DNA of 64,000 nucleotides. It comes from Frigoribacterium sp. PhB116 (lineage in GTDB: Bacteria > Actinomycetota > Actinomycetes > Actinomycetales > Microbacteriaceae). Position 1 is the stretch's first letter; the number at the start of each line of letters is the position of its first letter. The translations under genes and the position numbers were made by a program. Below are positions 17,401-25,277 of this stretch, piece after piece. Location: contig NZ_SOBE01000003.1 of assembly GCF_004364285.1 (NCBI RefSeq), positions 222,103 to 286,102 on the forward strand, read 5' to 3'. The notes under the pieces were generated by a model, which saw only the letters and a list, made by a program, of their open reading frames with translations, did no database searches and had not been told where the DNA came from.

Positions 17401-17406
17401 TAGCGT
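17401..17406 (+). promoter_or_regulatory. -10 element of leaderless aldo/keto reductase promoter
   Basis: TAGCGT followed by 6 nt and then ATG, with no ribosome site. Confidence 0.55.
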
Positions 17407-17412
17407 CGGGGC

Positions 17413-18450
17413 ATGGACTACAGGACCCTCGGGAACAGCGGTGCCTCCGTGTCGGAGCTGACACTGGGCACCATGACGTTCGGCGCAGAAGCCGACGAGA
17501 CCACCTCTCACCAGATCCTCGACGCGTTCGTCGCGGCCGGCGGCACGCTCGTCGACACCGCCGACGTGTACACGGCAGGGACCTCGGAGGAGATCATCGG
17601 GCGCTGGCTCGCCTCGCACCCCACGGAGGCGGCGCAGGTCGTGCTCGCGACGAAGGGGCGGTTCCCGATGGGGGACGGCCCCAACGACGTCGGCCTCTCG
17701 CGCCGGCACCTCGCGACGGCGCTCGACGCGTCGCTCAGCCGGCTCGGCGTGGAGCACGTCGACCTCTACCAGATGCACGCCTGGGACGCCTTCACCCCGA
17801 TCGACGAGACGCTGCGGTTCCTCGACGACGCGGTCACCGCGGGCAAGATCGGCTACTACGGCTTCTCGAACTACCTCGGCTGGCAGCTGACGAAGGCCGT
17901 CGCCCGGGCCCAGGCGCTCGGCTTCGCGCCGCCCGTCACGCTGCAGCCGCAGTACAACCTGCTCGTCCGCGACATCGAGCACGAGATCGTGCCGGCCTCG
18001 CTCGACGCCGGCATCGGCCTGCTGCCGTGGTCGCCCCTCGCCGGCGGCTGGCTGAGCGGCAAGTACCGTCGCGACGAGGCACCCACCGGCGCGACCCGCC
18101 TGGGCGAGGACCCGGGGCGGGGCATGGAGGCGTGGGAGGCGCGCAACGGCGACGAGCGGACCTGGTCGGCCATCGAGGCCGTCGCCTCCGTCGCGGACGC
18201 GCACGGCGCCTCCTCGTCGCAGGTGTCGCTCGCGTGGCTGCTGCGGCAGCCCGCCGTGACCTCGGTGATCCTGGGCGCGCGCACGGTCGCGCAGCTCGAC
18301 GACAACCTCGGCGCCTCCGACCTCGCGAAGCTGCTCACCGACGACGAGCTGGCCCGCCTCGACGCGTCGAGCAGCCCGCGCGTCGACGACTACCCGTACG
18401 GGACCGCCGGCGTCGCGCAGCGCGACCGCAAGCTGACCGGCGGCCGCTGA
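17413..18450 (+). CDS. Aldo/keto reductase
   Basis: A 345-residue NADPH-dependent aldo/keto reductase (TIM barrel). The catalytic tetrad is complete: D48 and Y53 in DTADVYTAG, K81 in ATKGR and H122 in YQMHAW. The C-terminal cofactor segment is VTSVILGARTVAQLDDNLGA. It belongs to the YajO/YakC-like branch by its GFSNYLGWQ segment. Substrate unknown. It is divergent from an AraC-family regulator and is followed by a strong hairpin, so it is a single-gene unit. Confidence 0.88.
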   Translation: MDYRTLGNSGASVSELTLGTMTFGAEADETTSHQILDAFVAAGGTLVDTADVYTAGTSEEIIGRWLASHPTEAAQVVLATKGRFPMGDGPNDVGLSRRHLATALDASLSRLGVEHVDLYQMHAWDAFTPIDETLRFLDDAVTAGKIGYYGFSNYLGWQLTKAVARAQALGFAPPVTLQPQYNLLVRDIEHEIVPASLDAGIGLLPWSPLAGGWLSGKYRRDEAPTGATRLGEDPGRGMEAWEARNGDERTWSAIEAVASVADAHGASSSQVSLAWLLRQPAVTSVILGARTVAQLDDNLGASDLAKLLTDDELARLDASSSPRVDDYPYGTAGVAQRDRKLTGGR

Positions 18451-18512
18451 GCCGCTGATCCGCTGGTCCGCGGCCGCTGAGCCGCGCAGAGCGAGGCTCA
18501 GGCGACGCGAGA

Positions 18513-18550
18513 ACGACGAACCGACGTGGGAGACCACGTCGGTTCGTCGT
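18513..18550. terminator. Perfect 17-bp bidirectional terminator
   Basis: ACGACGAACCGACGTGG and its exact complement enclose a GAGA loop between the convergent aldo/keto reductase and TspO-like genes. Confidence 0.85.
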
Positions 18551-18571
18551 CCTGGCGGAGGGACAGGGCCT

Positions 18572-19435
18572 CTAGGAGGCGCGCGTCGCCTCCCCGCGGG
18601 CGCGGGCCGAGCCGCTCCGCTCGGCGCGCACCCGCAGCACGAGCACGACGACCAGCACGACGGCGGCGGCGACCAGCGCGGTGACCCCCGCGGCGGTGTC
18701 GAGGGGCTGCCCCGAGAACCGACCGACGGCGACCCACGCCAGGCCCCAGACCAGCGAGAGCATCGGGGCGATCCGCCCCCGTCCGACGACGGCGACCGCG
18801 ACGCCCGAGAGCCCGGCGACCGCGAGGACGACCGTCGACCAGAGCCCGCTCGGCAGCCCGAACCCGTCGAAGCCGGACTCGACGAGGGCCGCGGCGACGT
18901 TGGCGGCCGTCGCGACCGACACCCAGCCAAGGTAGAGGCCCATCGTCCCGTCGGTGACGATCGCGTCGACCCGGCTGCGGGTGGGCGTGTGGACGACGAG
19001 CAGGAAGATCCGGACCAGGACGGCGAGCAGCGCGACGATCACGACGACGCTGAGCCAGACCTGGCCGAGCTGCACGGCGGCGAACAGCCAGCCCGCGTTG
19101 AGCAACATGGAGGCGGCGACCCAGTAGCCGAGGCGACGGTGCCGGTCGACGGCCCGCTGGCCGGGCAGCGCCTGGTAGACGGCGTAGGCGACGAGGCCGG
19201 CGTAGATGACCGACCAGATCGAGAAGGCCGTCGTCGCCGGGGCGATCGGCGTCGCGTCGGCGCTGAGCGCGCCGCCCGAGGCTCCCGACACCGAGGTGCC
19301 GCCGAAGGCCCCCGAGCCGACCGCGGCCAGGACGATCGCGAGCACGGCGCCCACGACGACGACGACCTGACGGACGACGTCGGCGGACGCAGGAGGTGCG
19401 GTGGCGGAGGCGGGACGGCTCGCTGCTGTGCTCAT
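18572..19435 (-). CDS. TspO/MBR-like tryptophan-rich membrane protein
   Basis: A 287-residue protein with about eight hydrophobic segments. FSIWSVIYAGLVAYAVYQ and YWVAASMLLNAGWLFA resemble the WP-x-IY and N-x-AWSPLFF-like helices of TspO, and the protein is of the long actinobacterial kind with extra helices. TspO proteins bind porphyrins and other hydrophobic ligands; the role here is unknown. The ATG has a leaderless-type TAGCGT 7 nt upstream. It ends just after the strong shared terminator, and its last codons contain the GGAGGCGC octamer. Confidence 0.65.
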   Translation of the reverse strand: MSTAASRPASATAPPASADVVRQVVVVVGAVLAIVLAAVGSGAFGGTSVSGASGGALSADATPIAPATTAFSIWSVIYAGLVAYAVYQALPGQRAVDRHRRLGYWVAASMLLNAGWLFAAVQLGQVWLSVVVIVALLAVLVRIFLLVVHTPTRSRVDAIVTDGTMGLYLGWVSVATAANVAAALVESGFDGFGLPSGLWSTVVLAVAGLSGVAVAVVGRGRIAPMLSLVWGLAWVAVGRFSGQPLDTAAGVTALVAAAVVLVVVLVLRVRAERSGSARARGEATRAS

Positions 19436-19442
19436 GCCGCCG

Positions 19443-19448
19443 ACGCTA
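19443..19448 (-). promoter_or_regulatory. -10 element of leaderless TspO-like gene promoter
   Basis: Minus-strand TAGCGT, 7 nt before the ATG, no ribosome site. Confidence 0.5.
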
Positions 19449-19532
19449 TCCCCGCCCGATCTCTTAGCAACTGAATCATCAGCGATCTCCCAGCCCGCGC
19501 CTCCCGCGCCCGCCCCTTCGACAGGCTCTTCT

Positions 19533-19617
19533 CCGCAAATGCCGACCGTGAGTGCGCAGATCGCCCGACAAAACGGGGATCTCCCACTACAAGAGCCCCG
19601 ACGGTCGGCATGTGCGG
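19533..19617. repeat. 85-bp palindromic element, copy 1
   Basis: Arms CCGCAAATGCCGACCGT (19533-19549) and ACGGTCGGCATGTGCGG (19601-19617) pair with one mismatch. The interior also folds back (AGTG/CACT, AGATC/GATCT, CCCG/CGGG), so the whole element can form one long imperfect hairpin. It lies between the TspO-like gene and the copper ATPase. See copies at 36687, 55146 and 59569. Confidence 0.8.
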
Positions 19618-19625
19618 GCCTGCGC

Positions 19626-21851
19626 TCAGGCGGCGGGGCGCCAGCGGCGGAGGAGCTGCGCGTTCAGCGCCACGATGACCGTCGACAGGCTCATGAGCAC
19701 CGCTCCGGCGGCCGGCGACAGCACGAAGCCGACCGGCGCGAGCACGCCCGCGGCCAGCGGCACCGAGAGCACGTTGTAGCCGGCGCCCCAGACCAGGTTC
19801 TGGATCATCTTGCGGTAGCCGACCCGCGACAACGAGATCACCGAGAGCACGGCACGCGGATCGCTCGAGGCGAGCACGACGCCCGCCGACTCGACCGCGA
19901 CGTCGGTGCCCGCGCCGATCGCGATCCCCACGTCGGCCCGAGCCAGCGCGGGAGCGTCGTTGACGCCGTCGCCCACCATCGCCACGCGCTGGCCGCGCTG
20001 CTGCAGCTCGGCGACGCGGGCGTCCTTCTCGTCCGGGCGCACCTCCGCGAAGACCTCGTCGATGCCGAGCTCGCGCGCGACCGAGTCTGCGACCTGCCGC
20101 GCGTCACCCGTCACCATCGCGACGCGGACCCCGGCGTCGTGCAGCCGGCGCACCGCCTCGGCCGACTCGGGCCGGACCTCGTCGCGCAGCGCGAAGGCCG
20201 CCACGACGCCGCCCGAGCGCACGAGCCACAGCACAGCCGCGCCGTCACCGCGCCACGGCTCCGTCGCGGCCGCGAGGTCGGCGGGCGCCTCGAGCGCCAG
20301 GTCGCGGAGCAGCCCGGGACCTCCGACCGCGACGTCGACCCCGTCGACGCGGGCCGAGACGCCGCTGCCGGTCAGCGAGCGGAACGACTCGACCCGCGCC
20401 TCCTGCGGGGCAGCCGCAGCCTCAGCCGCCGCGGCACGCACCAGCGCGCGGGCGACCGGGTGCTCGCTGTCGCGCTCGGCGGCCGCGGCGAGGCGCAGGG
20501 CCTCGTCGCCCGTCAGCCCCCCGGACGAGGAGGCGGTGGCCACGTCCGTCACGCCGGGCTCGCCCTTCGTGAGGGTGCCGGTCTTGTCGAACAGCACGGT
20601 GTCGACCGTGCGCATGCGCTCGAGGGCGAGGCGGTCCTTGACGAGGACGCCCGCCCGGGCGGCGCGCTCGGTCGAGATCGCGATCACCAACGGGATCGCG
20701 AGCCCGAGGGCGTGCGGGCAGGCGATGACGAGCACGGTCACGGTGCGCGTGATCGCCTGGTCGAGGTCGCCGAGGAGGAGCCACACGACGAAGGTGACCA
20801 CCCCGGCACCCGAGGCGAACCAGAAGAGCAGGGCGGCGGCGCGGTCGGCGAGCGCCTGGGCGCGCGACGACGAGGCCTGGGCCTCGGCGACGAGCCGCCG
20901 GATGCCCGCGAGGGCCGTCTCGTCGCCGACCGCGGTGACCCGGACCCTCAGGGCGCCGTCGGTCGCGACGGTGCCCGCGACGACGCGGTCGCCCTCGCCG
21001 CGCGCGACGGTCCGGGACTCGCCCGTGATCATCGACTCGTCCATCTCGGCGGAGCCGTCGACCACGACGCCGTCGGCGGGCACACGGGCGCCCGAGCGCA
21101 CGAGCACGACGTCGCCCGCGACGAGGTCGGCGAGCGCCACCTCGGTCGTCGCGCCGGAGCCGGTGCCGGGGCCGGTGCCGTCGCCCGAGTCCGTGCCGGA
21201 GGTGCCGTCGACACGGTCGGCCGTGTCGGGCAGCAGCGCGGCGAGGGCGTCGAGGGCACCGGAGGCGGCGCCCAGGGCCCGCATCTCGATCCAGTGCCCG
21301 AGCAGCATGATGACGACGAGGAGCGCGAGCTCCCACCAGAAGTCGAGGTCGAGGCCGCCGATGCCGAGCGTCGTCGCCCAGCTCGCGACGAACGCGACGG
21401 TGATGGCCATCGCGATGAGGAGCATCATCCCCGGCTGCTTCGCCCGTGCCTCCGCGACGCCTCCGCTGAGGAACGGCCAGCCGCCCCACGCGAAGAGGAA
21501 CGTGCCGAGCACCGGCGAGATCCACTCGGAGCCGGGGAACGACGGGACGTCGTAGCCGAGCAGCCCGGCGAACATCGAGCTGAAGGCGACCACCGGCACG
21601 GCGACGACGAGGCTGACCCAGAACTTGTCGCGGAACTGCGCGGCGTGGTCGCCGTGGCCTCCGTGGCCTCCGTGGCCGTGGTGGCCGGCGTGCGCGTCCT
21701 GCCCGGCGTGCGCGTCGTGGCCGGCGTGCGGGTCGTGCCCCGCGTCGACGCCCGCGGCCTCCTGGCCGTGGTCGGCCGTCGCGAGTCCCGAGTGGTCGGT
21801 GCCGACCTGCTCGTCGTCGCCGGGGGCGTGGTGGTCGTGCGCAGCGCTCAT
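19626..21851 (-). CDS. copB: CopB-type copper-translocating P-type ATPase
   Basis: A 741-residue P1B ATPase. The CPH in IACPHALGLAIP is diagnostic of the CopB (P1B-3, Cu2+/Ag+) group, in contrast to CPC of CopA. The phosphorylation site DKTGTLTKGE, TGES, SEHPVA and GDGVNDAPALA are intact. The first 70 residues are His/Asp/Gly-rich (repeats like HAGHDAHAGQDAHAG) and replace CXXC metal domains, again CopB-like. It would export copper across the membrane. The ATG at 21851 is chosen because TAGGGT lies 6 nt upstream; an ATG 6 nt earlier falls inside the operator. Confidence 0.9.
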   Translation of the reverse strand: MSAAHDHHAPGDDEQVGTDHSGLATADHGQEAAGVDAGHDPHAGHDAHAGQDAHAGHHGHGGHGGHGDHAAQFRDKFWVSLVVAVPVVAFSSMFAGLLGYDVPSFPGSEWISPVLGTFLFAWGGWPFLSGGVAEARAKQPGMMLLIAMAITVAFVASWATTLGIGGLDLDFWWELALLVVIMLLGHWIEMRALGAASGALDALAALLPDTADRVDGTSGTDSGDGTGPGTGSGATTEVALADLVAGDVVLVRSGARVPADGVVVDGSAEMDESMITGESRTVARGEGDRVVAGTVATDGALRVRVTAVGDETALAGIRRLVAEAQASSSRAQALADRAAALLFWFASGAGVVTFVVWLLLGDLDQAITRTVTVLVIACPHALGLAIPLVIAISTERAARAGVLVKDRLALERMRTVDTVLFDKTGTLTKGEPGVTDVATASSSGGLTGDEALRLAAAAERDSEHPVARALVRAAAAEAAAAPQEARVESFRSLTGSGVSARVDGVDVAVGGPGLLRDLALEAPADLAAATEPWRGDGAAVLWLVRSGGVVAAFALRDEVRPESAEAVRRLHDAGVRVAMVTGDARQVADSVARELGIDEVFAEVRPDEKDARVAELQQRGQRVAMVGDGVNDAPALARADVGIAIGAGTDVAVESAGVVLASSDPRAVLSVISLSRVGYRKMIQNLVWGAGYNVLSVPLAAGVLAPVGFVLSPAAGAVLMSLSTVIVALNAQLLRRWRPAA

Positions 21852-21855
21852 CCCC

Positions 21856-21872
21856 ATACCCTAGGGGGGTAT
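21856..21872. promoter_or_regulatory. CsoR-like copper operator overlapping the -10 element
   Basis: ATACCC-N5-GGGTAT is a 17-bp GC-centred palindrome of the kind bound by CsoR copper sensors. It covers the minus-strand TAGGGT (21858-21863) directly before the copper ATPase start, so binding would block the promoter. No csoR gene is in the window. Confidence 0.65.
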
Positions 21873-21947
21873 CGTGCGCGACGTCCAGGACTCGGGACGA
21901 CCGCCTCCTCGACCGTCAGCCCCCTCTCTGTCAGCCCCCTCGACGGA

Positions 21948-22406
21948 TCAGCCGCCGACGGGCGGGCCGACGATCAGCAGCAGGACGAAGACGACCACGA
22001 CGGCCGCGAGCAGCAGCACGACCGCGAGCGCGAGGTGCCCGAGCACCCAGCGGAGGAGGCGGTCGAGCGGCCGGCGGTCGCGCGGGTCGCCGGTCGCCTC
22101 ACGCCGCCAGTCGCCGTCGAGCCCGCTGCGGCGGTCGATCCAGCGCTCGACGGGCAGCGAGGCGAACGGCACGACGGCGCTCGCGAGGGCGAGCACGGTC
22201 ACCCCCGGCGACCAGCGCTGGTTCACGGCGACGACGACCCCCGCGACCAGGTAGGCGAGGAACACGAACCCGTGGATCGGCCCCGCGACGCTGACGGGCC
22301 AGTCGCCCACCTTCGCGACGTACTTCAGCAGCATCCCGCCGATCAGCAGGGCCCAGGTCACGACCTCGGCGACAGCGAACGAGCGGAAGAGGGCGCGGGG
22401 CGACAT
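21948..22406 (-). CDS. DUF3817 family membrane protein
   Basis: A 152-residue protein with a DUF3817 core (LFRSFAVAEVVTWALLIGGMLLKY and GPIHGFVFLAYLVAG, residues 5-60), then two more hydrophobic stretches, the last ending in a run of Val/Leu at the C-terminus. The segment between about 100 and 120 is charged. GGAG lies 6 nt before the ATG. It is a small integral membrane protein common in actinobacteria; function unknown. It is the next gene upstream of the copper ATPase on the same strand but has its own gap of about 90 bp with the copper operator, so it is not in that operon. Confidence 0.8.
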   Translation of the reverse strand: MSPRALFRSFAVAEVVTWALLIGGMLLKYVAKVGDWPVSVAGPIHGFVFLAYLVAGVVVAVNQRWSPGVTVLALASAVVPFASLPVERWIDRRSGLDGDWRREATGDPRDRRPLDRLLRWVLGHLALAVVLLLAAVVVVFVLLLIVGPPVGG

Positions 22407-22511
22407 GGCGGCTCCTGGTGAGGGGGTCGGTGGGCCTCCATGGTCGCAGCACCGCCCTGGACGCCGCCTCCCCCGGTGCAGCGCCTGCACCGCCGCCCGT
22501 CCCCACGACCA

Positions 22512-22567
22512 CGAGAGGCCCCGGACCGACCTCCGAGCACCTCCGGACGTCGCTCCGAGGCCTCTCG
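22512..22567. repeat. 56-bp imperfect palindrome
   Basis: CGAGAGGCC (22512-22520) pairs with GGCCTCTCG (22559-22567) and pairing continues inward with a few mismatches and one bulge to a CAC loop. It lies in the 231-bp divergent gap before the small two-helix membrane protein gene, with a second small hairpin (GGTGCAG-CGC-CTGCACC, 22475-22491) nearby. Confidence 0.6.
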
Positions 22568-22637
22568 ACCCGACCCGAGGGGCGAAGGAGGCGCGGCGTA
22601 CGGTGGACGGATCGACGACGACCACGAAGGGGACTCC

Positions 22638-22985
22638 ATGAGCGACCGCGACGCCGAGCAGCACCGCCCGCACGACCGACACGAGCGCCCCGGTGCGACG
22701 CGCCCCGCCGCCGACGGTCGGTCGCGAGGCAGGCTGCGCCTGCAGTGGCCGACCTTCCGCGGGTCGCCGTTCCTCTGGGGCGTGCTCGCGTTCCCGCTGT
22801 TCCTGCACCTGGTCACGGCCGCCGTCTCGCTCGGCCGCGGCGAGGCGCCCACGCCGTTCGGCATCGTGTTCCTGGTGCTGGTCGCGGTCGTGTTCGTCGT
22901 CTGCCTGGTCGGCGTCGTGCAGACGCTCCGGCACCCGCGGCCCTCGCGGCCGTCGTGGCTCGACGAGGGCGACCCGCGCGCCTGA
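22638..22985 (+). CDS. Small two-helix membrane protein
   Basis: A 115-residue protein with a hydrophilic His/Arg-rich N-terminus (about 45 residues) and two predicted membrane helices (FLWGVLAFPLFLHLVTAAVSL, rough position 48-68, and IVFLVLVAVVFVVCLVGVVQ, 77-96). The ribosome site AAGGGGA precedes the ATG. No family is recognised. It is flanked by a palindromic repeat upstream and a GC-rich hairpin downstream, so it is probably a single-gene transcript. Confidence 0.6.
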   Translation: MSDRDAEQHRPHDRHERPGATRPAADGRSRGRLRLQWPTFRGSPFLWGVLAFPLFLHLVTAAVSLGRGEAPTPFGIVFLVLVAVVFVVCLVGVVQTLRHPRPSRPSWLDEGDPRA

Positions 22986-22988
22986 CCC

Positions 22989-23021
22989 GGCCCGCGCCTC
23001 CTCCATCGCGACGGGCGGGCC
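22989..23021. terminator. Hairpin between convergent small membrane protein and MerR genes
   Basis: GGCCCGC and GCGGGCC form a 7-bp stem around a loop that contains GCGCCTCC. Confidence 0.45.
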
Positions 23022-23032
23022 AGGCGGGCAGG

Positions 23033-23431
23033 TCAGGCCGCGTCGCGGGCAGGCTCGGCGGGCTCGCGCAGGGCCGGGCAGTGCTCGGGCGTCGGGTGCC
23101 GCGCGATCTCGACCATGCGGTCGAGGGCGTCGCGCGCGGCCGAGAGGTCGGCCATCGCCGCGGTGATGCGCCGACGCTCCGCCTCGAGCACGGCGAAGAC
23201 CTCGGGCGAGCTCGTGCCGGAGTCGACGCAGGGCAGCAGCTGCAGGATCGTGCGGCTCGGGAGCCCCGCCGTGAAGAACTGCTGGATCAGCTGCACCCGC
23301 TCGACCGCCGCCTCCGCGTAGCTGCGCTGGCCGCTGCTCGTGCGGTCGGACTCGAGCAGGCCCTGCTCTTCGTAGTACCGCAGCGCGCGCGTGCTGACGC
23401 CCGCTCGCTCTGCCACCTCGCCGATGCGCAT
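23033..23431 (-). CDS. MerR family transcriptional regulator
   Basis: A 132-residue regulator with the MerR winged helix (IGEVAERAGVSTRALRYYEEQGLL) at the N-terminus, a dimerisation helix and a short C-terminus with two cysteines (C83-like in LLPCVDSG and C122-like in HCPAL). The start MRIGEV is standard for the family. It is divergent from an SDR gene whose promoter has the 19-bp spacer that MerR proteins act on. MerR/SDR pairs of this sort are frequent in actinobacteria; the signal may be a small electrophile or redox change, which is inference. Confidence 0.85.
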   Translation of the reverse strand: MRIGEVAERAGVSTRALRYYEEQGLLESDRTSSGQRSYAEAAVERVQLIQQFFTAGLPSRTILQLLPCVDSGTSSPEVFAVLEAERRRITAAMADLSAARDALDRMVEIARHPTPEHCPALREPAEPARDAA

Positions 23432-23488
23432 CCATGCCCCTGTTCTTCTTGGAAGGCGTCTCGGCCTGGTCCGCGTGTCGGACTTGCC

Positions 23489-23520
23489 CTTGACGTCAAC
23501 GTGAAGTCCTAGCGTAGCCG
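23489..23520 (+). promoter_or_regulatory. MerR-type promoter with 19-bp spacer and operator
   Basis: TTGACG (23490-23495) and TAGCCG (23515-23520) are 19 bp apart, the hallmark of MerR-activated promoters. The imperfect palindrome CTTGACGT-CA-ACGTGAAG (23489-23506) overlaps the -35 element and spacer. Confidence 0.65.
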
Positions 23521-23577
23521 ACGCCGGGCCAGCCGAGACTGCCCGGCCGACCGTCCACGACCAGGAAGACACCACGC

Positions 23578-24303
23578 ATGAACATCGACATCACCGGCCA
23601 GACCGTCCTCGTGACCGGGGCCAACCGCGGCATCGGCCGCCAGTTCGTCCTCGAGGCGCTCGAGCGCGGCGCCGCCAAGGTCTGGGCGACGGCGCGCCGG
23701 ACCGAGACCCTCGACTTCGCCGACCCTCGGGTCGTGCCGCTGCAGCTCGACCTCACCGACCACGACTCCGTGGTGGCCGCCGCCGTCGCGGCCCACGACG
23801 TGACCGTGCTCGTCGACAACGCCGGCATCGCGACCGGCGCGTCGCTGATCACCGGCGACCTCGTCGACGCCCGCCGCGAGATGGACACGCACTACTGGGG
23901 CACCCTCGACGTGATCCGCGAGTTCGCCCCCGTGCTCGCGGCCAACGGGGGCGGTGCGATCGTCAACGTCCTCTCCGCTCTCTCGTGGTTCGCCGCTCCC
24001 GGCAGCGGGGCCTACGCCGCCGCCAAGGCCGCCGAGTGGAACATGACCAACGCCGTCCGGCTCGAGCTCGCCGCCCAGGGGACGCTCGTCCAGGGCGTGA
24101 TGCTCGGGGCCGCGGACACCGACATCACGGCGAACTACGACGGACCGAAGATCGACCCGCGCGACGTGCCCCGCAGCTCGTTCGACGGCCTCGCCGCCGG
24201 TGCGATCGAGGTCGTCGTCGACGACTGGAGCGCGATGGTGAAGGCGTCGCTCGCCGGCGACCCCGCCGAGTTCTACGCGAAGATGCGCGAGCTGCTCGGC
24301 TAG
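23578..24303 (+). CDS. Short-chain dehydrogenase/reductase
   Basis: A 241-residue SDR with the cofactor loop GANRGIGR at 14-21 and NNAG replaced by DNAG (LVDNAGIA). The catalytic Tyr-x3-Lys is present as YAAAK near 143-147, with the Ser in LSALSW upstream. AGGAAG precedes the ATG. Regulated by the divergent MerR gene through the 19-bp-spacer promoter. Its TAG stop overlaps the stop of the convergent flavin reductase gene by 4 bp, so the two transcripts are complementary at their ends. Substrate unknown. Confidence 0.85.
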   Translation: MNIDITGQTVLVTGANRGIGRQFVLEALERGAAKVWATARRTETLDFADPRVVPLQLDLTDHDSVVAAAVAAHDVTVLVDNAGIATGASLITGDLVDARREMDTHYWGTLDVIREFAPVLAANGGGAIVNVLSALSWFAAPGSGAYAAAKAAEWNMTNAVRLELAAQGTLVQGVMLGAADTDITANYDGPKIDPRDVPRSSFDGLAAGAIEVVVDDWSAMVKASLAGDPAEFYAKMRELLG

Positions 24304-25277
24304 ACGCCGCCGAAGCGCTCCGTACGGACGCGGGTCGGGTCGTGGCCGGCGTCGACCAGCCAGCCTGCGACGGTCTCGACGAACGAGTTCGTGCCGCAGA
24401 CGTAGACGAGCGGGTGCACGGACGCCGGCAGCACGAGGTCGAGCAGCTCGTCACGGGTGAGCCTGCCGGAGGCGCGGGTCGCCCCTGCAGGAGCCTCCCG
24501 CGTGAAGACCCAGTCGACCTGCACCTCGCCCGCCGACTCCTCGGCGAGCGCCGCCAGCTCGTCGCCGAACCAGCGGTCGGCCGGCGTCCGGACGGAGCAG
24601 AGCAGCCGCATCGGCGGCGGCCCGGCCGAGCCGGCCGCACCGGCCGCACCGGCCGCACCGGCCGCAGCAGCGTCAGCGTCAGCAGCACCAGCCCCCGCGG
24701 CCCTGGCACGCACCATCGCGACGAGCGGGGCGATGCCCGACCCTCCCCCGATCAGCTGCACCGGCGACCGGCCCGGTGCCGGAGCCCCGTCCGGCTCGGG
24801 CAGCACGGCGTGCACCGCCGAGTCGGGGTCGAACTCGGTCGGCGGCCAGACGAACCAGCCGCCGATCGGGCCGCGCACCTCGACGGGGTCGCCGACCTCG
24901 GCCGCCGAGACGAGGTACGGCGAGACCTCGCCGTCGGGGAGCTCCTCGACGGTGAGCTCGATCTGCGGTGCCCGGCCCGCGCCTCCTGCGCTCGCCCGCA
25001 CGTCCGACGACGAGTCGTCCGACGGCGAGACGTCCGACAGCGTGACGTCCGACAACGAGTACGAGCGGACGGCCTGGTAGCCGTCGTCCGCGGTGAGGCG
25101 GACGTCGACGTGCTGACCAGCCCGGGCCGGTCGCAGCCCCGGCACCTCGAGCACGATCGAGCGCCCGGTCGGCGTCTGCCCTGCCGCGGCGACGATCGTC
25201 GCCGGCATCCACCTGAAGGGGTCAGCGGGCAGCGACGCCGACGAGGAGGCAGGCGCGCCGTCGTCCGACGAGCTCAC
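24300..25277 (-). CDS. FAD-binding oxidoreductase (ferredoxin reductase-like)
   Basis: A 325-residue flavin reductase of the ferredoxin-NADP reductase fold. The FAD domain shows VRSYSLSD (RxYS) near 70 and the NAD domain starts with LIGGGSGIAPLVAMVRA, ending with VYVCGTNSFVETV. Between them lies an Ala/Gly/Ala-rich insertion (about 200-220) encoded by a short repeat. The GTG start overlaps the stop of the molybdopterin oxidoreductase gene (GTGA), so the two work together, most likely as reductase and electron-accepting partner. The same pairing occurs widely in actinobacteria. Confidence 0.83.
   Translation of the reverse strand: MSSSDDGAPASSSASLPADPFRWMPATIVAAAGQTPTGRSIVLEVPGLRPARAGQHVDVRLTADDGYQAVRSYSLSDVTLSDVSPSDDSSSDVRASAGGAGRAPQIELTVEELPDGEVSPYLVSAAEVGDPVEVRGPIGGWFVWPPTEFDPDSAVHAVLPEPDGAPAPGRSPVQLIGGGSGIAPLVAMVRARAAGAGAADADAAAAGAAGAAGAAGSAGPPPMRLLCSVRTPADRWFGDELAALAEESAGEVQVDWVFTREAPAGATRASGRLTRDELLDLVLPASVHPLVYVCGTNSFVETVAGWLVDAGHDPTRVRTERFGGV

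Noticed and set aside
19551..19600. Interior of the 85-bp element as a small gene or sRNA
   Set aside because: No start with ribosome site and the interior differs completely among the four copies; only the ends are conserved.
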